Below are positions 18,100-27,808 of a stretch of 64,000 nt of DNA, one piece after another. The notes beneath the pieces are model-generated. The model saw only the letters and a program-made list of their open reading frames with translations. It ran no database searches and had not been told where the DNA came from. The DNA comes from JBALVT01 sp036960305. GTDB taxonomy: Bacteria > Pseudomonadota > Gammaproteobacteria > Pseudomonadales > Halieaceae. Numbering within the stretch: position 1 is the stretch's first letter; each line of letters opens with the position of its first letter. The translations under genes and the position numbers were made by a program. Location: positions 23,892 to 87,891 of the forward strand of contig JBALWA010000013.1 of assembly GCA_036960305.1 (NCBI GenBank). Reading direction: 5' to 3'.

Positions 18100-19023
18100 A
18101 TGAGCGAAGGCGAGCACAGCTGCGCAGAGCACTGCGGCATCTTTACCATCGGTGGCGATTTGGCCATCCAGGGAGCCTACCGGGATATCTGTTACCAGCC
18201 GGTACGCGACAATATCTGGACCGCCAGCGAGGGGATATACCGCACCATATTCCTGGAGGGCAACAAGGGGTGCATTGCTTTCGATACCTTCGGCACGCCC
18301 GGCACTGCCCGGGCCTACCAGCAGGCCATCGCCCGGGTGTTCCCGAAAAAGCCGATCCACACCGTGGTGTATTCTCACGAACACCTTGATCACTGCGGCT
18401 ATGCGGCCGACCTGGCCCCGGACGCAAAAATACTTTCTCACGACTATGCCAATCAGGTCATCGTCGGGCGGCAATCGAGCGGCCAGTTGGCTGCCCATGA
18501 AACCTTTGCCGACGAACGTATTTCCCACGAGATCGATGGCTGCTATTTCGAGCTAATCTATCCCGGACACACCCATGGCGACGGCAATATCGCCGCCTAC
18601 TTCCCCCAGAGTAAAACCCTGTTCATGGTGGACACAGTCGCGGACGGGGTTGGCTATACGACGCTAATGGACTGGCATCTCACCCACTATGTACCGGTAA
18701 TGAAACGCTTTTTGAGCCTGGACTGGGACGTGTTTGTACCCGGCCATTTCTGGCCGATTACCCGGCCCCGATTTATCCAGATTCTGGACTATTGGGAACG
18801 CATGTTCGATTTTGGTCAGCAGGCGATTTTTGACGGCCTGGACCCCCACGACTGGGATGGGCTTAACAAGTATACCGATGAAAAGCTCGGACCACTGTAC
18901 GGCAACGAATTTCGCTATCACGAATACGGTGCCATGAATCTCTACCGCTATATGCAGGAATACCTGACCGGTGGCTGGGGTATGGAAGGCAACATGACAC
19001 CCCCCAACCTGAGCCCATTGTAG
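18100..19023 (+). CDS. MBL-fold metallohydrolase (full ligand set)
   Basis: This 307-residue metallo-beta-lactamase-fold protein has H93-x-H95-x-D97-H98 (SHEHLDH), H159 (GHTHGDGN), D178 (FMVDTVAD) and H216 (VPGHFWP). These form a complete dinuclear metal site. No signal peptide is visible, so it is probably cytosolic. GGAG precedes the ATG. It is followed after 10 nt by a paralogue of nearly equal length. Substrates of such proteins include lactones, esters and thioesters; here the neighbouring amidase and SDR suggest a ring or ester hydrolysis step. Confidence 0.85.
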   Translation: MSEGEHSCAEHCGIFTIGGDLAIQGAYRDICYQPVRDNIWTASEGIYRTIFLEGNKGCIAFDTFGTPGTARAYQQAIARVFPKKPIHTVVYSHEHLDHCGYAADLAPDAKILSHDYANQVIVGRQSSGQLAAHETFADERISHEIDGCYFELIYPGHTHGDGNIAAYFPQSKTLFMVDTVADGVGYTTLMDWHLTHYVPVMKRFLSLDWDVFVPGHFWPITRPRFIQILDYWERMFDFGQQAIFDGLDPHDWDGLNKYTDEKLGPLYGNEFRYHEYGAMNLYRYMQEYLTGGWGMEGNMTPPNLSPL

Positions 19024-19033
19024 GAGCAGAGAG

Positions 19034-19948
19034 ATGACAGAGAATCGCGGACTATTTACCCTGCCGGGCGCCCAGGCCTATCTGGCTGCGGAACCGGAAA
19101 TGACGACCGAGCAGCTATCGGATCGCCTGTTCACGGTAAGCGACGGCCAAGTGCGCACCATCTTCATGGCAGGCGATACCGGTGTTATCGCTTTTGATAC
19201 CTTTGGCACACCGGGCAAGGCGAGAGCCTATGGCAAGGCTATCGCAATTGCCGTTCCCGACAAGCCCATCACTACTATCATTTACTCTCACGACCACCTG
19301 GATCATGCCGGCTTTGCCGCTGACCTGGCACCGAATGCGGAGATCATCGCCGACGAACTGTGCGCCAAGGTGATCAAGTTGCGCGGCGCCGAAGGCCAGC
19401 TTCAGCCGAGCCGTGTACTGACGGGAGAGCGCAACGAGCTGACAATCGACGGGGTCGACCTGGTATTGCTGAATCCGGGGCCCACTCACGGCTCGGGCAA
19501 TATGGCTGCTTACTTCGCGGAAGAAAAAACCCTGTTCTCCTCCGATACTATTCTCGCGAATGCCAAATACGGTTTTATGCCAGATTACCATTTCTGCAAC
19601 TTCATCCGCTTCATGCGCGGTTTCCTGGAGCTCGATTGGGATCGTTTTGTGCCCGGACGTTACGAGCTAACCGACCGCGACGGATTTGAGCGCGGCTGCG
19701 ACTTCATAGAAGCGGTGATGACCACCTGTCAGGAGGCCTTCGTCGGGTTTGTCCCCATCTGGGCTTATGAACCTATGAAAGGCTACTGCATGGGCCAATT
19801 AAGCGAGCGGTTTGGCGATATGGAAGGTTTTGAAAACCATATCGGACAGATGGCGATACGTATTGTGCACCACTACCTGATGGGGGGCTGGGGATTGGAG
19901 GACACGCCCGAACCCAGTGTGTTGCTGGCTGACCAGGTAGCGCTCTGA
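19034..19948 (+). CDS. MBL-fold protein, paralogue lacking the last metal histidine
   Basis: This 304-residue protein is clearly related to the preceding gene (shared FDTFGTPG.AR, YSH.HLDH.G.AADLAP and TLF..DT). It keeps H86-x-H88-x-D90-H91, H152 (PTHGSGN) and D171. The sixth ligand is arginine (R209 in VPGRYEL) where the paralogue has histidine in VPGHFWP. It may bind one metal, use a different geometry, or work as a heterodimer partner. AGGAG lies 8 nt before the ATG. No signal peptide is visible. Confidence 0.85.
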   Translation: MTENRGLFTLPGAQAYLAAEPEMTTEQLSDRLFTVSDGQVRTIFMAGDTGVIAFDTFGTPGKARAYGKAIAIAVPDKPITTIIYSHDHLDHAGFAADLAPNAEIIADELCAKVIKLRGAEGQLQPSRVLTGERNELTIDGVDLVLLNPGPTHGSGNMAAYFAEEKTLFSSDTILANAKYGFMPDYHFCNFIRFMRGFLELDWDRFVPGRYELTDRDGFERGCDFIEAVMTTCQEAFVGFVPIWAYEPMKGYCMGQLSERFGDMEGFENHIGQMAIRIVHHYLMGGWGLEDTPEPSVLLADQVAL

Positions 19949-20058
19949 GTGCATAGAGAATCAACGGGCAGTGCATTTTCAGTAAAGTGTTTGTGTGACA
20001 TCCCGGTCTAATATTCAGATATCAAAAAACCATAAGACATATCCTGGAGGATAGCATC

Positions 20059-22476
20059 ATGACTACACCCCAACTCACCCGATCATTCATCGCGGTGGCG
20101 ATTGCCGGCACCATTGCCGCCTCGCCCGTTGTCCTGGCACAAACCAGCAGCCTGCTTGAAGAAGTCATTGTTACGGCGCAAAAGCGCGAGCAAAACGCTC
20201 AGGATGTGGGTATCGCCATCACCGCTTACACCGGTGATCAGCTGGATCAGCTGGGCTTTACCAAGAGCTCTGATATCGCCAGGTTTACCCCCGGCGTGAG
20301 TGTGGGCGGGAACCTGGCCGGCCAGAACCTGCAGTTTACGATCCGCGGGGTCGCGCAGAACGACTTTAACGACCAGACCGAGTCTCCGGTGGCGGTTTAC
20401 ATCGATGACACCTATGTGGCCATGGCCCAGGGCCAGCGATTTGCCATGTACGACCTGGACCGGGTGGAAGTGTTAAAGGGACCCCAGGGCACACTGTTTG
20501 GCCGCAACGCGACCGGCGGTCTAGCACATTTCGTGTCACGACGGCCCACCAACGAACTGGACGGCTATATACAGGCGGGATACGGTGACTACGACCGCTT
20601 CAAGCTCGAGGGTGCCATCGGTGGCCCAATATCCGATACAATATCCGGCCGCTTGTCTGGCTACTACCACGAGCAAGATGGTTATCTGGAAAACTCCTAC
20701 GATCCCAGCAATCCCCAGTCCTTCAATCCCTCGGCAATCGCCTTAAGCGAAGGCACGGGCGACGACTTCGGAGGCGAGGAGAATAGTGCGGTGCGCGGCC
20801 AGTTGTTGTTTGACCTCAGTGACAGCGCCACGCTGTGGTTATCCGCCAACTGGGCAGATTCCGAGCTGGCGACCTCGCCCTACCAGAGTGAGCCCACAGT
20901 TGCGGTAATGGATGACCAGGGCCGCCAGCGGGGGGCGATCCATACGCCTTCTGACTTTGTTTATTCGTTCCTCGACTTCGAAACCGGTGAGGGTTTTAAC
21001 GACCCCAACCTGGGCGGCTTTGGTCGTCCCGTACCGGGCGGAGATTCCACCGGCTATATCGACAAGGACGGTAACGGCCTCGATTATACTGAGGGCGATT
21101 TTTCCTTCGATGATTTGAACACCATGGAGACCGTGGGACTTACGGCCACCTTCGACTGGGAAATCGGCGAGATGGATTTCATCTCTATCACCGATTACAA
21201 GGATTTTGAAAAGTTTATGGGCATGGATGTCGACTCCGCCCCCATGAACCAGCTGTCCGTCTGGTTTGATGCGAATGTAGACCAGGTCAGCCAGGAATTC
21301 CGGCTCAGTGGCAATACCAATAAAATGCGCTGGGTGACGGGTTTTTATTATCTGAATGTGGATTACGAGAACAACATCGGCTTCAAGGCCCTGGATAATG
21401 CGCCCGAGTTGCTGCCACCGGGCACATTACCGGCGGATTACCCGGCCTATGTTGAGCAGGAGACGGAAAACCTCTCCCTGTTCGGCCAGATCGATTTCGA
21501 CCTGACCGATCGGCTTACCCTGACTACGGGCCTGCGGGTGATGCAGGAGAAAAAGGATTACCTCTACGACCTGCAAGTACGCGGCCTGACCAGCGCCAAG
21601 GATTTTGCCAATGGACCGCTGTTCGGTACTTTTTCAGACGTGGTCGGCTTGCCGGTTTCCACCCAGTTTGAAGACGATACCAGCGACACTTTGTGGGCAG
21701 GAAAGATCCAGCTGGACTACAAACTTTCTGATGACGTACTGCTCTACGCCGGTGTTAGTCGCGGGGTGAAAGCCGGTGGTTTCAACTCCCCCATCGATTT
21801 TGGTGGCGCACAGCTCACTCCGGGTGGCTACCGCTACGACTACGACGAAGAGGTTTTACTGTCCTATGAAGTTGGCTTCAAGTCGACCTTGATGGACGGC
21901 AAGATGCGCCTCAACGGTTCCCTGTACTACTACGATTACCAGGATTACCAGGGCTTCGTATTCGCCGGTGTTTCCGGCAGCGTGGTCAATTATGACAGCA
22001 CCGTGGTGGGGGGTGAATTAGAGTGGATCATGTCACCCACCGCTGGCCTGGACATCATTCTAACCGGCGCCGTAATCGACGCAAACGTCGAGGACGTAGA
22101 AGTGGCGCCAGGTGTCTTTGACGATGCCGAGCCAAGCTACGTACCCCCCGTGCAGTTGAGCGCCCTGGTCCGTTACGCGTGGCAGCTGGGCAGTGGTGAA
22201 ATGGCCGTACAGGCGGACGCCAGCTACAGCGACAATGCGTTCTATACCCTGCGCAACTACGACTCCCACGAAATGGATGATTACACCCTGGCCAATGCCC
22301 GTATCAGTTATTCCACGGGTGGCGACTCCAATTGGGAAATTGCCGCTTTCGTTAACAACCTCACTGACGAGGAAAACGAGGTCATGGGCTTCGATATCTC
22401 CCTGTTCTGTGGCTGTAGCGAAATCGCAGTGGGCGAACCCCGCTGGTGGGGCGTCTCGGCTCGCAAGAACTTCTGA
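20059..22476 (+). CDS. TonB-dependent outer membrane receptor
   Basis: This 805-residue receptor has a signal peptide ending near VLAQTSS (residue 30), a TonB-box-like LEEVIVTAQKREQNAQDVGIAITAY, and a plug with VEVLKGPQGTLFGRNATGG. The barrel closes with a terminal aromatic residue (SARKNF). GGAGGA lies 8 nt before the ATG. It is related to the receptor at 11389. It comes 110 nt after the second MBL gene and is closed by a strong terminator, so it probably ends the nitrilase/MBL transcription unit. Confidence 0.93.
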   Translation: MTTPQLTRSFIAVAIAGTIAASPVVLAQTSSLLEEVIVTAQKREQNAQDVGIAITAYTGDQLDQLGFTKSSDIARFTPGVSVGGNLAGQNLQFTIRGVAQNDFNDQTESPVAVYIDDTYVAMAQGQRFAMYDLDRVEVLKGPQGTLFGRNATGGLAHFVSRRPTNELDGYIQAGYGDYDRFKLEGAIGGPISDTISGRLSGYYHEQDGYLENSYDPSNPQSFNPSAIALSEGTGDDFGGEENSAVRGQLLFDLSDSATLWLSANWADSELATSPYQSEPTVAVMDDQGRQRGAIHTPSDFVYSFLDFETGEGFNDPNLGGFGRPVPGGDSTGYIDKDGNGLDYTEGDFSFDDLNTMETVGLTATFDWEIGEMDFISITDYKDFEKFMGMDVDSAPMNQLSVWFDANVDQVSQEFRLSGNTNKMRWVTGFYYLNVDYENNIGFKALDNAPELLPPGTLPADYPAYVEQETENLSLFGQIDFDLTDRLTLTTGLRVMQEKKDYLYDLQVRGLTSAKDFANGPLFGTFSDVVGLPVSTQFEDDTSDTLWAGKIQLDYKLSDDVLLYAGVSRGVKAGGFNSPIDFGGAQLTPGGYRYDYDEEVLLSYEVGFKSTLMDGKMRLNGSLYYYDYQDYQGFVFAGVSGSVVNYDSTVVGGELEWIMSPTAGLDIILTGAVIDANVEDVEVAPGVFDDAEPSYVPPVQLSALVRYAWQLGSGEMAVQADASYSDNAFYTLRNYDSHEMDDYTLANARISYSTGGDSNWEIAAFVNNLTDEENEVMGFDISLFCGCSEIAVGEPRWWGVSARKNF

Positions 22477-22500
22477 GCCTCTGGAACCTCTATATGAGCA

Positions 22501-22533
22501 AGCCCCGGCAGGAAACTCCCGGGGCTTTTTTTG
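22501..22533 (+). terminator. Rho-independent terminator after the second TonB receptor gene
   Basis: AGCCCCGG (22501-22508) pairs perfectly with CCGGGGCT (22519-22526) around a 10-nt loop, followed by a run of T to 22532. It lies 25 nt after the receptor stop codon. Confidence 0.88.
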
Positions 22534-22735
22534 TTTTCAACCAGCATGAATCATGATTCACATCAGTGAGCTGCTTGGAGGAAGGTGTATAAGCTATTGA
22601 CTGACAGTGCATGACCTCTATCGCCATGCTGTACACAGAGTAATATTTGGTATATAAATTAACCTGTAAATTACACGTTACATCTTATTATAAATAATTA
22701 GCCTGACAAGCATCCCCAATATAACGAGGGCGAAC
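22534..22735. promoter_or_regulatory. AT-rich control region with a 14-nt motif shared with 29409-29422
   Basis: The region upstream of the molybdoenzyme operon contains, at 22667-22680, the reverse complement of TAACGTGTAATTTA. That motif also occurs upstream of the third TonB receptor gene. A related GGTTAAT follows on the same minus-strand reading. It is a likely shared transcription factor site. Confidence 0.4.
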
Positions 22736-25369
22736 ATGGCAACTCAAGATACGAAGAAAGAACCCACCGCCAACTCACTCAAGAGTGGTCGCTGGGTGGC
22801 CTCAAGCTGCAAGATGTGCCTGCACTCCTGCGGCAACATGATCCACGTGACCGATGAGGGTGTGATCAACAAGATTGAGGGCAACCCCACCAACCCCTCC
22901 AATAATGGCAAGCTGTGCCCCAAGGGCAACTCGGCCATTATGCGCCACTACGACCCGGCCCGGTTCAAGCAACCCATGCGCCGCACAAACCCCGAACGGG
23001 GTTGTGGTGTCGACCCCATGTGGGAACCCATCAGCTGGGAGGAAGCGCTGGATACTACTGCCCGGGAAATCAAGAAGTCCATGGATGAAGATCCGCGTAA
23101 GATCCTGCCCTCCATCGAGGACTTCCAGAAATTCAATATTTGGGCCTGGCCCCTCTCCTTCGGTAATTTCAATTTCTACCAGTCCGGCGGCACTATGTGC
23201 GGCGGGGCGTACCACCCCATGAACGGCTTCATCCACTCTGCGTTTGGCTGCGCCAACGACGCCAAGTACTGCAACTACTGGATTAATAATGGCACCGGCG
23301 ACGGTTTCTCCTCGCACCTGCATGCGGCAGCCCAGTCCAACTGGGTGGCCAAGGCGCGCACGGAACGCAATATGCGAGTGGTATCAATTGAACCACGCCT
23401 GTCCATCGGCTCTGCCAAGGCGGAAGAGTGGGTACCCATCCGCCCCGCCACCGACCGCCACTTCGCCATGGGCATGGCGCATGTCCTCATTAAAGAGGGC
23501 TTGTGCGACTACAAATTTCTCAAACGCGATACCAACGCGCCCTTCCTGGTTGGTGAAGACGGGTATTTTATACGCGATGAAAACCGCCAGTGCTATATGT
23601 GGGACGCCAAGAACAACTGTGCCAAGCTGTGGAACGACGAGAGCATCGGCGAGATCGCACTGGAAGGTAATTACGAGGTCAACGGCAAACCCTGTCGGAC
23701 TGGCTTCCAGATCTACAAAGACATACTGGAGGAGTGCTCCCCCGAGGCGATGTCCGAGGTCACCACCGTACCGGCGGAAACTATTGCCCGCATTGCACGG
23801 GAGTTTTCCACGGCGGCATCAATTGGCGCTACCATGAAAATGGAAGATGGCCGCACCCTGCCCCTGCGCCCAGCCGCCTACAACTATTACCGCGGTGCCC
23901 AGGGCCACAAGCACGGCGCCCAGACCAACCAGAGTTTCAAACTGGTCAACATCCTGATCGGCAACATCGACGCCCCTGGCGGCCACATGGGTGTGGTACT
24001 GGATACCAAGGAAGTGGATATCAACCACTGTGTGCCCGGCGAGAGCGGCATGCTCACACCGACGCCTCACCAGTTGGGACCAACCCCCCCCTTCGCCTAT
24101 CCGCCCAACACCTATCACCTGATGGATTACTTCCCCCTGGGTGTGCATCCACCACACTTCAATCTGTTGGTGCACGACGACCCGACGAAATGGGGCGTGG
24201 AATTCACACCCGATGTAATCGTTAACTGCCACTCCAACCCGGTATGGGCAATCCAGGGGCCACGCAACAAGTGGTTCGACTTCCTGCGCAGTATGCGGTT
24301 CATCGTCTGTGTAGACCTTATCCCCACCGAGATGACGGACTGGGCAGATATCATCCTGCCCTCCAGCGATGTGCTGGAAACCTGGAACTGCACCATGATC
24401 GAACCTCCTCATACCGAGGGCCAATCTTTCCGCCAGCCCGCAGTGCCGCCGTTGCACGACACCAAGAGCGAGGAAGAGATTTTCTACGAAATTTCCGAGC
24501 GCATGGGTATTCTCGAAGCCTACAACGATGTGGTCAACAAGACACTCGGGTTCGAAGGCCATCCGGAGCTGATGCTGGAGCTGGACAAGAAGTACACGGA
24601 CAAGGAAATTGCCGAACGCAAAGGCAAGCTGTGGAACGGCGAAGATATCGACTGGTATATGGAGCGCGGCCACTCGGTTACCGAGAAACGCCTCGACAAG
24701 TGGTATCGCCCCTGGGAGGGCAGCCGACTGCACTTCTATATCGAGGATTTCCTGGTAGAGCGTGATGAACTCAAGCAAAAAATGGAGAGCGCCGACGTCC
24801 CATTCAGGGATGAGTGGGAATGGGATGACTACCAGCCCCTGCCCACCCCGGTTCTCGACCCGGTACATGAAGAGCCACCCGAGTATGACCTGTACGCCAT
24901 TACCTTCAAGGATATCCAGCTCAACTTTGGCGAGAGCCTAAGCAACCCCTGGATCAAGGACATTGTCTATCGCGATCCGGTTCACACCGGCCTGCTGCTA
25001 AACCCGAAAACAGCGGCAGCCCAGGGCGTCGAGAAAGGCAGCATCGTGCTGGTGGAATCGCCTTATGGCCGCCTCTACGGTCGAATCAATATTACGGAGG
25101 GCATGCACCCGGAAACGATTGGCGTATCCAACGCCCTGTCGCGAATGAAATCCCAGGACAGCGGCGTACTGCCCGCCGGCGGCCACTTCAACGACATGTT
25201 GCCCTACGACCTGCGCAACACCGATGCGGCCAGTGGCCAACCGGAAACCGTTTGTAAAATTAAGCTGACCAAACTCGACGACTGGCCCGACTTCCTCAAG
25301 GAGGGCCGCACTGTTTACGACCAGATCGAGGAGTACGAGAACGCAAAAGGTAAAGGAGGGCAGCACTGA
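22736..25369 (+). CDS. DMSO-reductase-family molybdopterin oxidoreductase, catalytic subunit
   Basis: This 877-residue protein has an N-terminal [4Fe-4S] motif C25-x2-C28-x3-C32-x28-C61 (CKMCLHSC, then KLCPKG). The molybdopterin-binding body follows, with GAQGHKHGAQTNQ and INHCVPGESG later, and a C-terminal dinucleotide-binding domain (LLLNPKTAAAQGV). C155 in GGTMCGG is a candidate molybdenum ligand. No twin-arginine signal is present, so the subunit should stay in the cytoplasm, unlike Phs/Psr/Dms enzymes. It heads an operon with a four-cluster ferredoxin subunit, a membrane anchor and fdhD. The substrate cannot be deduced; formate-dehydrogenase-like sulfuration is suggested by fdhD. Confidence 0.88.
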   Translation: MATQDTKKEPTANSLKSGRWVASSCKMCLHSCGNMIHVTDEGVINKIEGNPTNPSNNGKLCPKGNSAIMRHYDPARFKQPMRRTNPERGCGVDPMWEPISWEEALDTTAREIKKSMDEDPRKILPSIEDFQKFNIWAWPLSFGNFNFYQSGGTMCGGAYHPMNGFIHSAFGCANDAKYCNYWINNGTGDGFSSHLHAAAQSNWVAKARTERNMRVVSIEPRLSIGSAKAEEWVPIRPATDRHFAMGMAHVLIKEGLCDYKFLKRDTNAPFLVGEDGYFIRDENRQCYMWDAKNNCAKLWNDESIGEIALEGNYEVNGKPCRTGFQIYKDILEECSPEAMSEVTTVPAETIARIAREFSTAASIGATMKMEDGRTLPLRPAAYNYYRGAQGHKHGAQTNQSFKLVNILIGNIDAPGGHMGVVLDTKEVDINHCVPGESGMLTPTPHQLGPTPPFAYPPNTYHLMDYFPLGVHPPHFNLLVHDDPTKWGVEFTPDVIVNCHSNPVWAIQGPRNKWFDFLRSMRFIVCVDLIPTEMTDWADIILPSSDVLETWNCTMIEPPHTEGQSFRQPAVPPLHDTKSEEEIFYEISERMGILEAYNDVVNKTLGFEGHPELMLELDKKYTDKEIAERKGKLWNGEDIDWYMERGHSVTEKRLDKWYRPWEGSRLHFYIEDFLVERDELKQKMESADVPFRDEWEWDDYQPLPTPVLDPVHEEPPEYDLYAITFKDIQLNFGESLSNPWIKDIVYRDPVHTGLLLNPKTAAAQGVEKGSIVLVESPYGRLYGRINITEGMHPETIGVSNALSRMKSQDSGVLPAGGHFNDMLPYDLRNTDAASGQPETVCKIKLTKLDDWPDFLKEGRTVYDQIEEYENAKGKGGQH

Positions 25370-25983
25370 TGGCTAAGATGGGAATGGTCTTCGACCTCAA
25401 GGCCTGCATAGGCTGTAATGCCTGTGTTATTGCCTGTAAGCAGGAAAACTCCCTGCCCGACGGCGTCTTCTTCACCAAAACCCTGAGCGAGGAATACGGT
25501 GTATTCCCGATGGCCAACCGGGTTTACATTCCCACCATCTGTAACCACTGTGAAGATGCACCCTGCGAAAAGGTCTGCCCCAGCGGCGCGACCTATACGC
25601 GTGAGGATGGCATCGTGATGGTCGACGACGACAAGTGTATCGGCTGCTCTTCCTGTTCCGTGGCCTGCCCCTACGACCAGCGCACCCAGATGGACGCCGA
25701 GAATTTTCTCAAGGGCTTGTTTGGCACAGGTGAAATCACGCCCTTTGAAGAACAGGGCTATGGGCGATATACCCCGGGCACAGTCACCAAGTGTGATTTC
25801 TGCAGCCAGCGGGTGGATGTAGGACTGGACCCTGCTTGCGTCGTCACCTGTCCGACCAACGCACGCATCTTTGGCGACCTGGACAACCCGGACAGTGCAC
25901 CCGCCAAAATGATTCGCGAACGTCACGGCCGTCCGCCGATGCCGGAAAAAAATACCAAACCCAAAGTCTTTTACGTCAACTAA
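25369..25983 (+). CDS. Four-cluster [4Fe-4S] electron-transfer subunit (DmsB/PsrB/NrfC type)
   Basis: This 204-residue protein has four cysteine groups: CIGCNACVIAC, CNHCEDAPCEKVCP, CIGCSSCSVACP and CDFC with a later CVVTCP. This is the layout of the electron-relay subunit in complex iron-sulfur molybdoenzymes. It passes electrons between the catalytic subunit and the membrane subunit. Its ATG overlaps the catalytic-subunit stop by one base (TGATG), so translation is coupled. No signal peptide is present, which fits a cytoplasm-facing complex. Confidence 0.93.
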   Translation: MAKMGMVFDLKACIGCNACVIACKQENSLPDGVFFTKTLSEEYGVFPMANRVYIPTICNHCEDAPCEKVCPSGATYTREDGIVMVDDDKCIGCSSCSVACPYDQRTQMDAENFLKGLFGTGEITPFEEQGYGRYTPGTVTKCDFCSQRVDVGLDPACVVTCPTNARIFGDLDNPDSAPAKMIRERHGRPPMPEKNTKPKVFYVN

Positions 25984-26013
25984 CAGGCCCAGGGAACGGG
26001 AGGAGAATAAACA

Positions 26014-26910
26014 ATGGCTATAACAGATAAAGTCTTCAGCGGTGACACCCTACGAGTGGGCTATCGCTTCCAGCGCCACTGGGACAACTCCATGGCCTAC
26101 GCCTTCTTTTTCGCCGAGGTGGGCGGTGGACTGTTCTTCGTCTCCCTGCTGCTGAACAGCGTAATGGGGATGGTACTGGGACTGATCATGGTTTCGACCG
26201 GCAAGCCCTATTTTCACCTGGCCCATATGGGCGTACCGACGAAAGCCTGGCGCGCCATGCTGCGGCCGGACCGCTCCTGGATCAGCCGTGGCCTACTGGG
26301 CCTTGGAGCCATGATTGGCACCGGCGTGCTCTATGTCATTGCCCTGTCATTCGGGGATCAGCTTGGCATCGCCGCCGATTCGGGCCTTGTCTGGTTGCTG
26401 AAAGTATCCTCAGCAGTATTCTGTCTGGTGGTCATGAGCTACCAGGGTTTTGCCATGTCGCACTCCAGTGCTATTTCTATCTGGAATTCCGCTATCATGC
26501 CGATGTCCAGCCTGCTGTACTCGCTGACCATTGGCGTCGCTGTAGCGATGGTGATTGTTTCAGACGACCAGGCCAATAGCCTGGCGGGCACCCAGCTGCT
26601 ATTGTTTATGGGACTGGGCATTATGCACCTCATGTTTTTACACGGCGGCTGGCACGGCAGCCCTGGGGCAAAAACCTCTGTCGAGTTGCTGTTGCAAACC
26701 CTCTATACCAAGTGGTACTTGGGACTGGTCATAGCCATCGGCATTATCCTGCCCGCGCTGCTCTTGTGGGCAATGCCTGGCAGTAAAGTCGTGGCGATCA
26801 TCGCGGCGGCTTCAACCCTGGCAGGTTTTCTTGCCTGGAGAATTTTGATTTTCAAGATCGGGGTGTACGAACCTATTATGAGCATGAACCCCTTCCACAC
26901 TGCCAACTAG
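26014..26910 (+). CDS. NrfD/DmsC-like membrane anchor subunit
   Basis: This 298-residue integral membrane protein has about eight hydrophobic helices, consistent with the DmsC/NrfD families that anchor molybdoenzymes and exchange electrons with quinone. Features include SMAYAFFFAEVGGGLFF in helix 1, TGKPYFHLAHMG with histidines near the membrane surface, and an aromatic C-terminus. GGAGGA lies before the ATG. It is 30 nt after the FeS subunit gene and 1 nt before fdhD, so all four genes form one operon. Confidence 0.85.
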   Translation: MAITDKVFSGDTLRVGYRFQRHWDNSMAYAFFFAEVGGGLFFVSLLLNSVMGMVLGLIMVSTGKPYFHLAHMGVPTKAWRAMLRPDRSWISRGLLGLGAMIGTGVLYVIALSFGDQLGIAADSGLVWLLKVSSAVFCLVVMSYQGFAMSHSSAISIWNSAIMPMSSLLYSLTIGVAVAMVIVSDDQANSLAGTQLLLFMGLGIMHLMFLHGGWHGSPGAKTSVELLLQTLYTKWYLGLVIAIGIILPALLLWAMPGSKVVAIIAAASTLAGFLAWRILIFKIGVYEPIMSMNPFHTAN

Positions 26911-26911
26911 C

Positions 26912-27808
26912 ATGCCTGTTGCACAGGCCTGTACCGTGAAGCGTGGAGTGGTAGATGTTGAGGCGCTCTATCTACCGAATGCTGAAGCTGCCTCCGAAGC
27001 GTCACAATGTCGTGTCGTAGAAGAAGATGCGCTAACGCTCGATGTCGAGGATATCGGCCACTACACCCTGATGTGGACCCCCACCGTTGCCAGTACCACG
27101 GCCCAGGGCTTCACTCTGGAAGATGGCCTGCTGGGCGAGGGAGAACAACCCGAGGGGCTGGCGCTGGCCATGGGTTTCGCCCTGTCGGAAGGTATCATCG
27201 AATGCCTGGCCGACATCAAAAGCCTGTCGGTATGCCCCGACAACCCCAAGGTGGTGCGGCTGCAACTGCACCACCCCGAAAAAGTCATGATCGCCCGCAA
27301 GAACGTCGTGATAAACAGCTCCTGTGGTATCTGTGGCGCCCGGGAAATTCTGGAAGACAATAGCCTGCAGTTGCCCCAGCTCGAGGACAGCTTACGCCTG
27401 GAGCGTACGGCGTTTGCGCCGTTAATGGAGCGAATGCGCGAGGGCCAGGAAATTTTTGACCAGACCGGCGGTTCCCACGCCGCAGCAATTTTTGATGACA
27501 GCGGTGCAGTGTTGGCAGTAGCCGAGGACCTGGGCCGCCACAATGCTCTGGACAAGGCCATCGGCATGGTATTGCTGCAGCGCGGCAACGTGAACAACTG
27601 CGGGGTTGCCTTGTCGAGTCGCCTCAGCCTGGAGATGGTCTTGAAGGCAGTGCGCACCGGGCTGCAAATAATGCTGGCCGTAAGTGCGCCGACCTCCCTG
27701 GCTATTCAGGTGGCCGACAAGTTTGGAGTCACATTGTGCGGCTTTGTACGAGAGCAGCGCGCTACAGTTTATACGCATCCGCAACGCGTACTGGGTACAA
27801 ACCGTTAG
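26912..27808 (+). CDS. fdhD: FdhD-like sulfurtransferase for molybdoenzyme maturation
   Basis: This 298-residue protein has the FdhD signature NSSCGICGARE with C138-x2-C141, FDQTGGSHAAAIF, and AEDLGRHNALDKAIG near residue 210. FdhD moves sulfur from a cysteine desulfurase to the bis-MGD cofactor of formate dehydrogenases, which need it for activity. The start is 1 nt after the membrane-subunit stop, so it is co-expressed with the molybdoenzyme at 22736. The gene converges on trpB2 and their stop codons overlap (TTAG). The N-terminal 50 residues are less conserved. Confidence 0.9.
   Translation: MPVAQACTVKRGVVDVEALYLPNAEAASEASQCRVVEEDALTLDVEDIGHYTLMWTPTVASTTAQGFTLEDGLLGEGEQPEGLALAMGFALSEGIIECLADIKSLSVCPDNPKVVRLQLHHPEKVMIARKNVVINSSCGICGAREILEDNSLQLPQLEDSLRLERTAFAPLMERMREGQEIFDQTGGSHAAAIFDDSGAVLAVAEDLGRHNALDKAIGMVLLQRGNVNNCGVALSSRLSLEMVLKAVRTGLQIMLAVSAPTSLAIQVADKFGVTLCGFVREQRATVYTHPQRVLGTNR

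Noticed and set aside
23819..24868. Open frame of 349 codons on the minus strand inside the molybdoenzyme gene
   Set aside because: It is antisense to a well-supported DMSO-reductase-family gene, has no recognisable domain, and owes its length to codon bias of the real gene.
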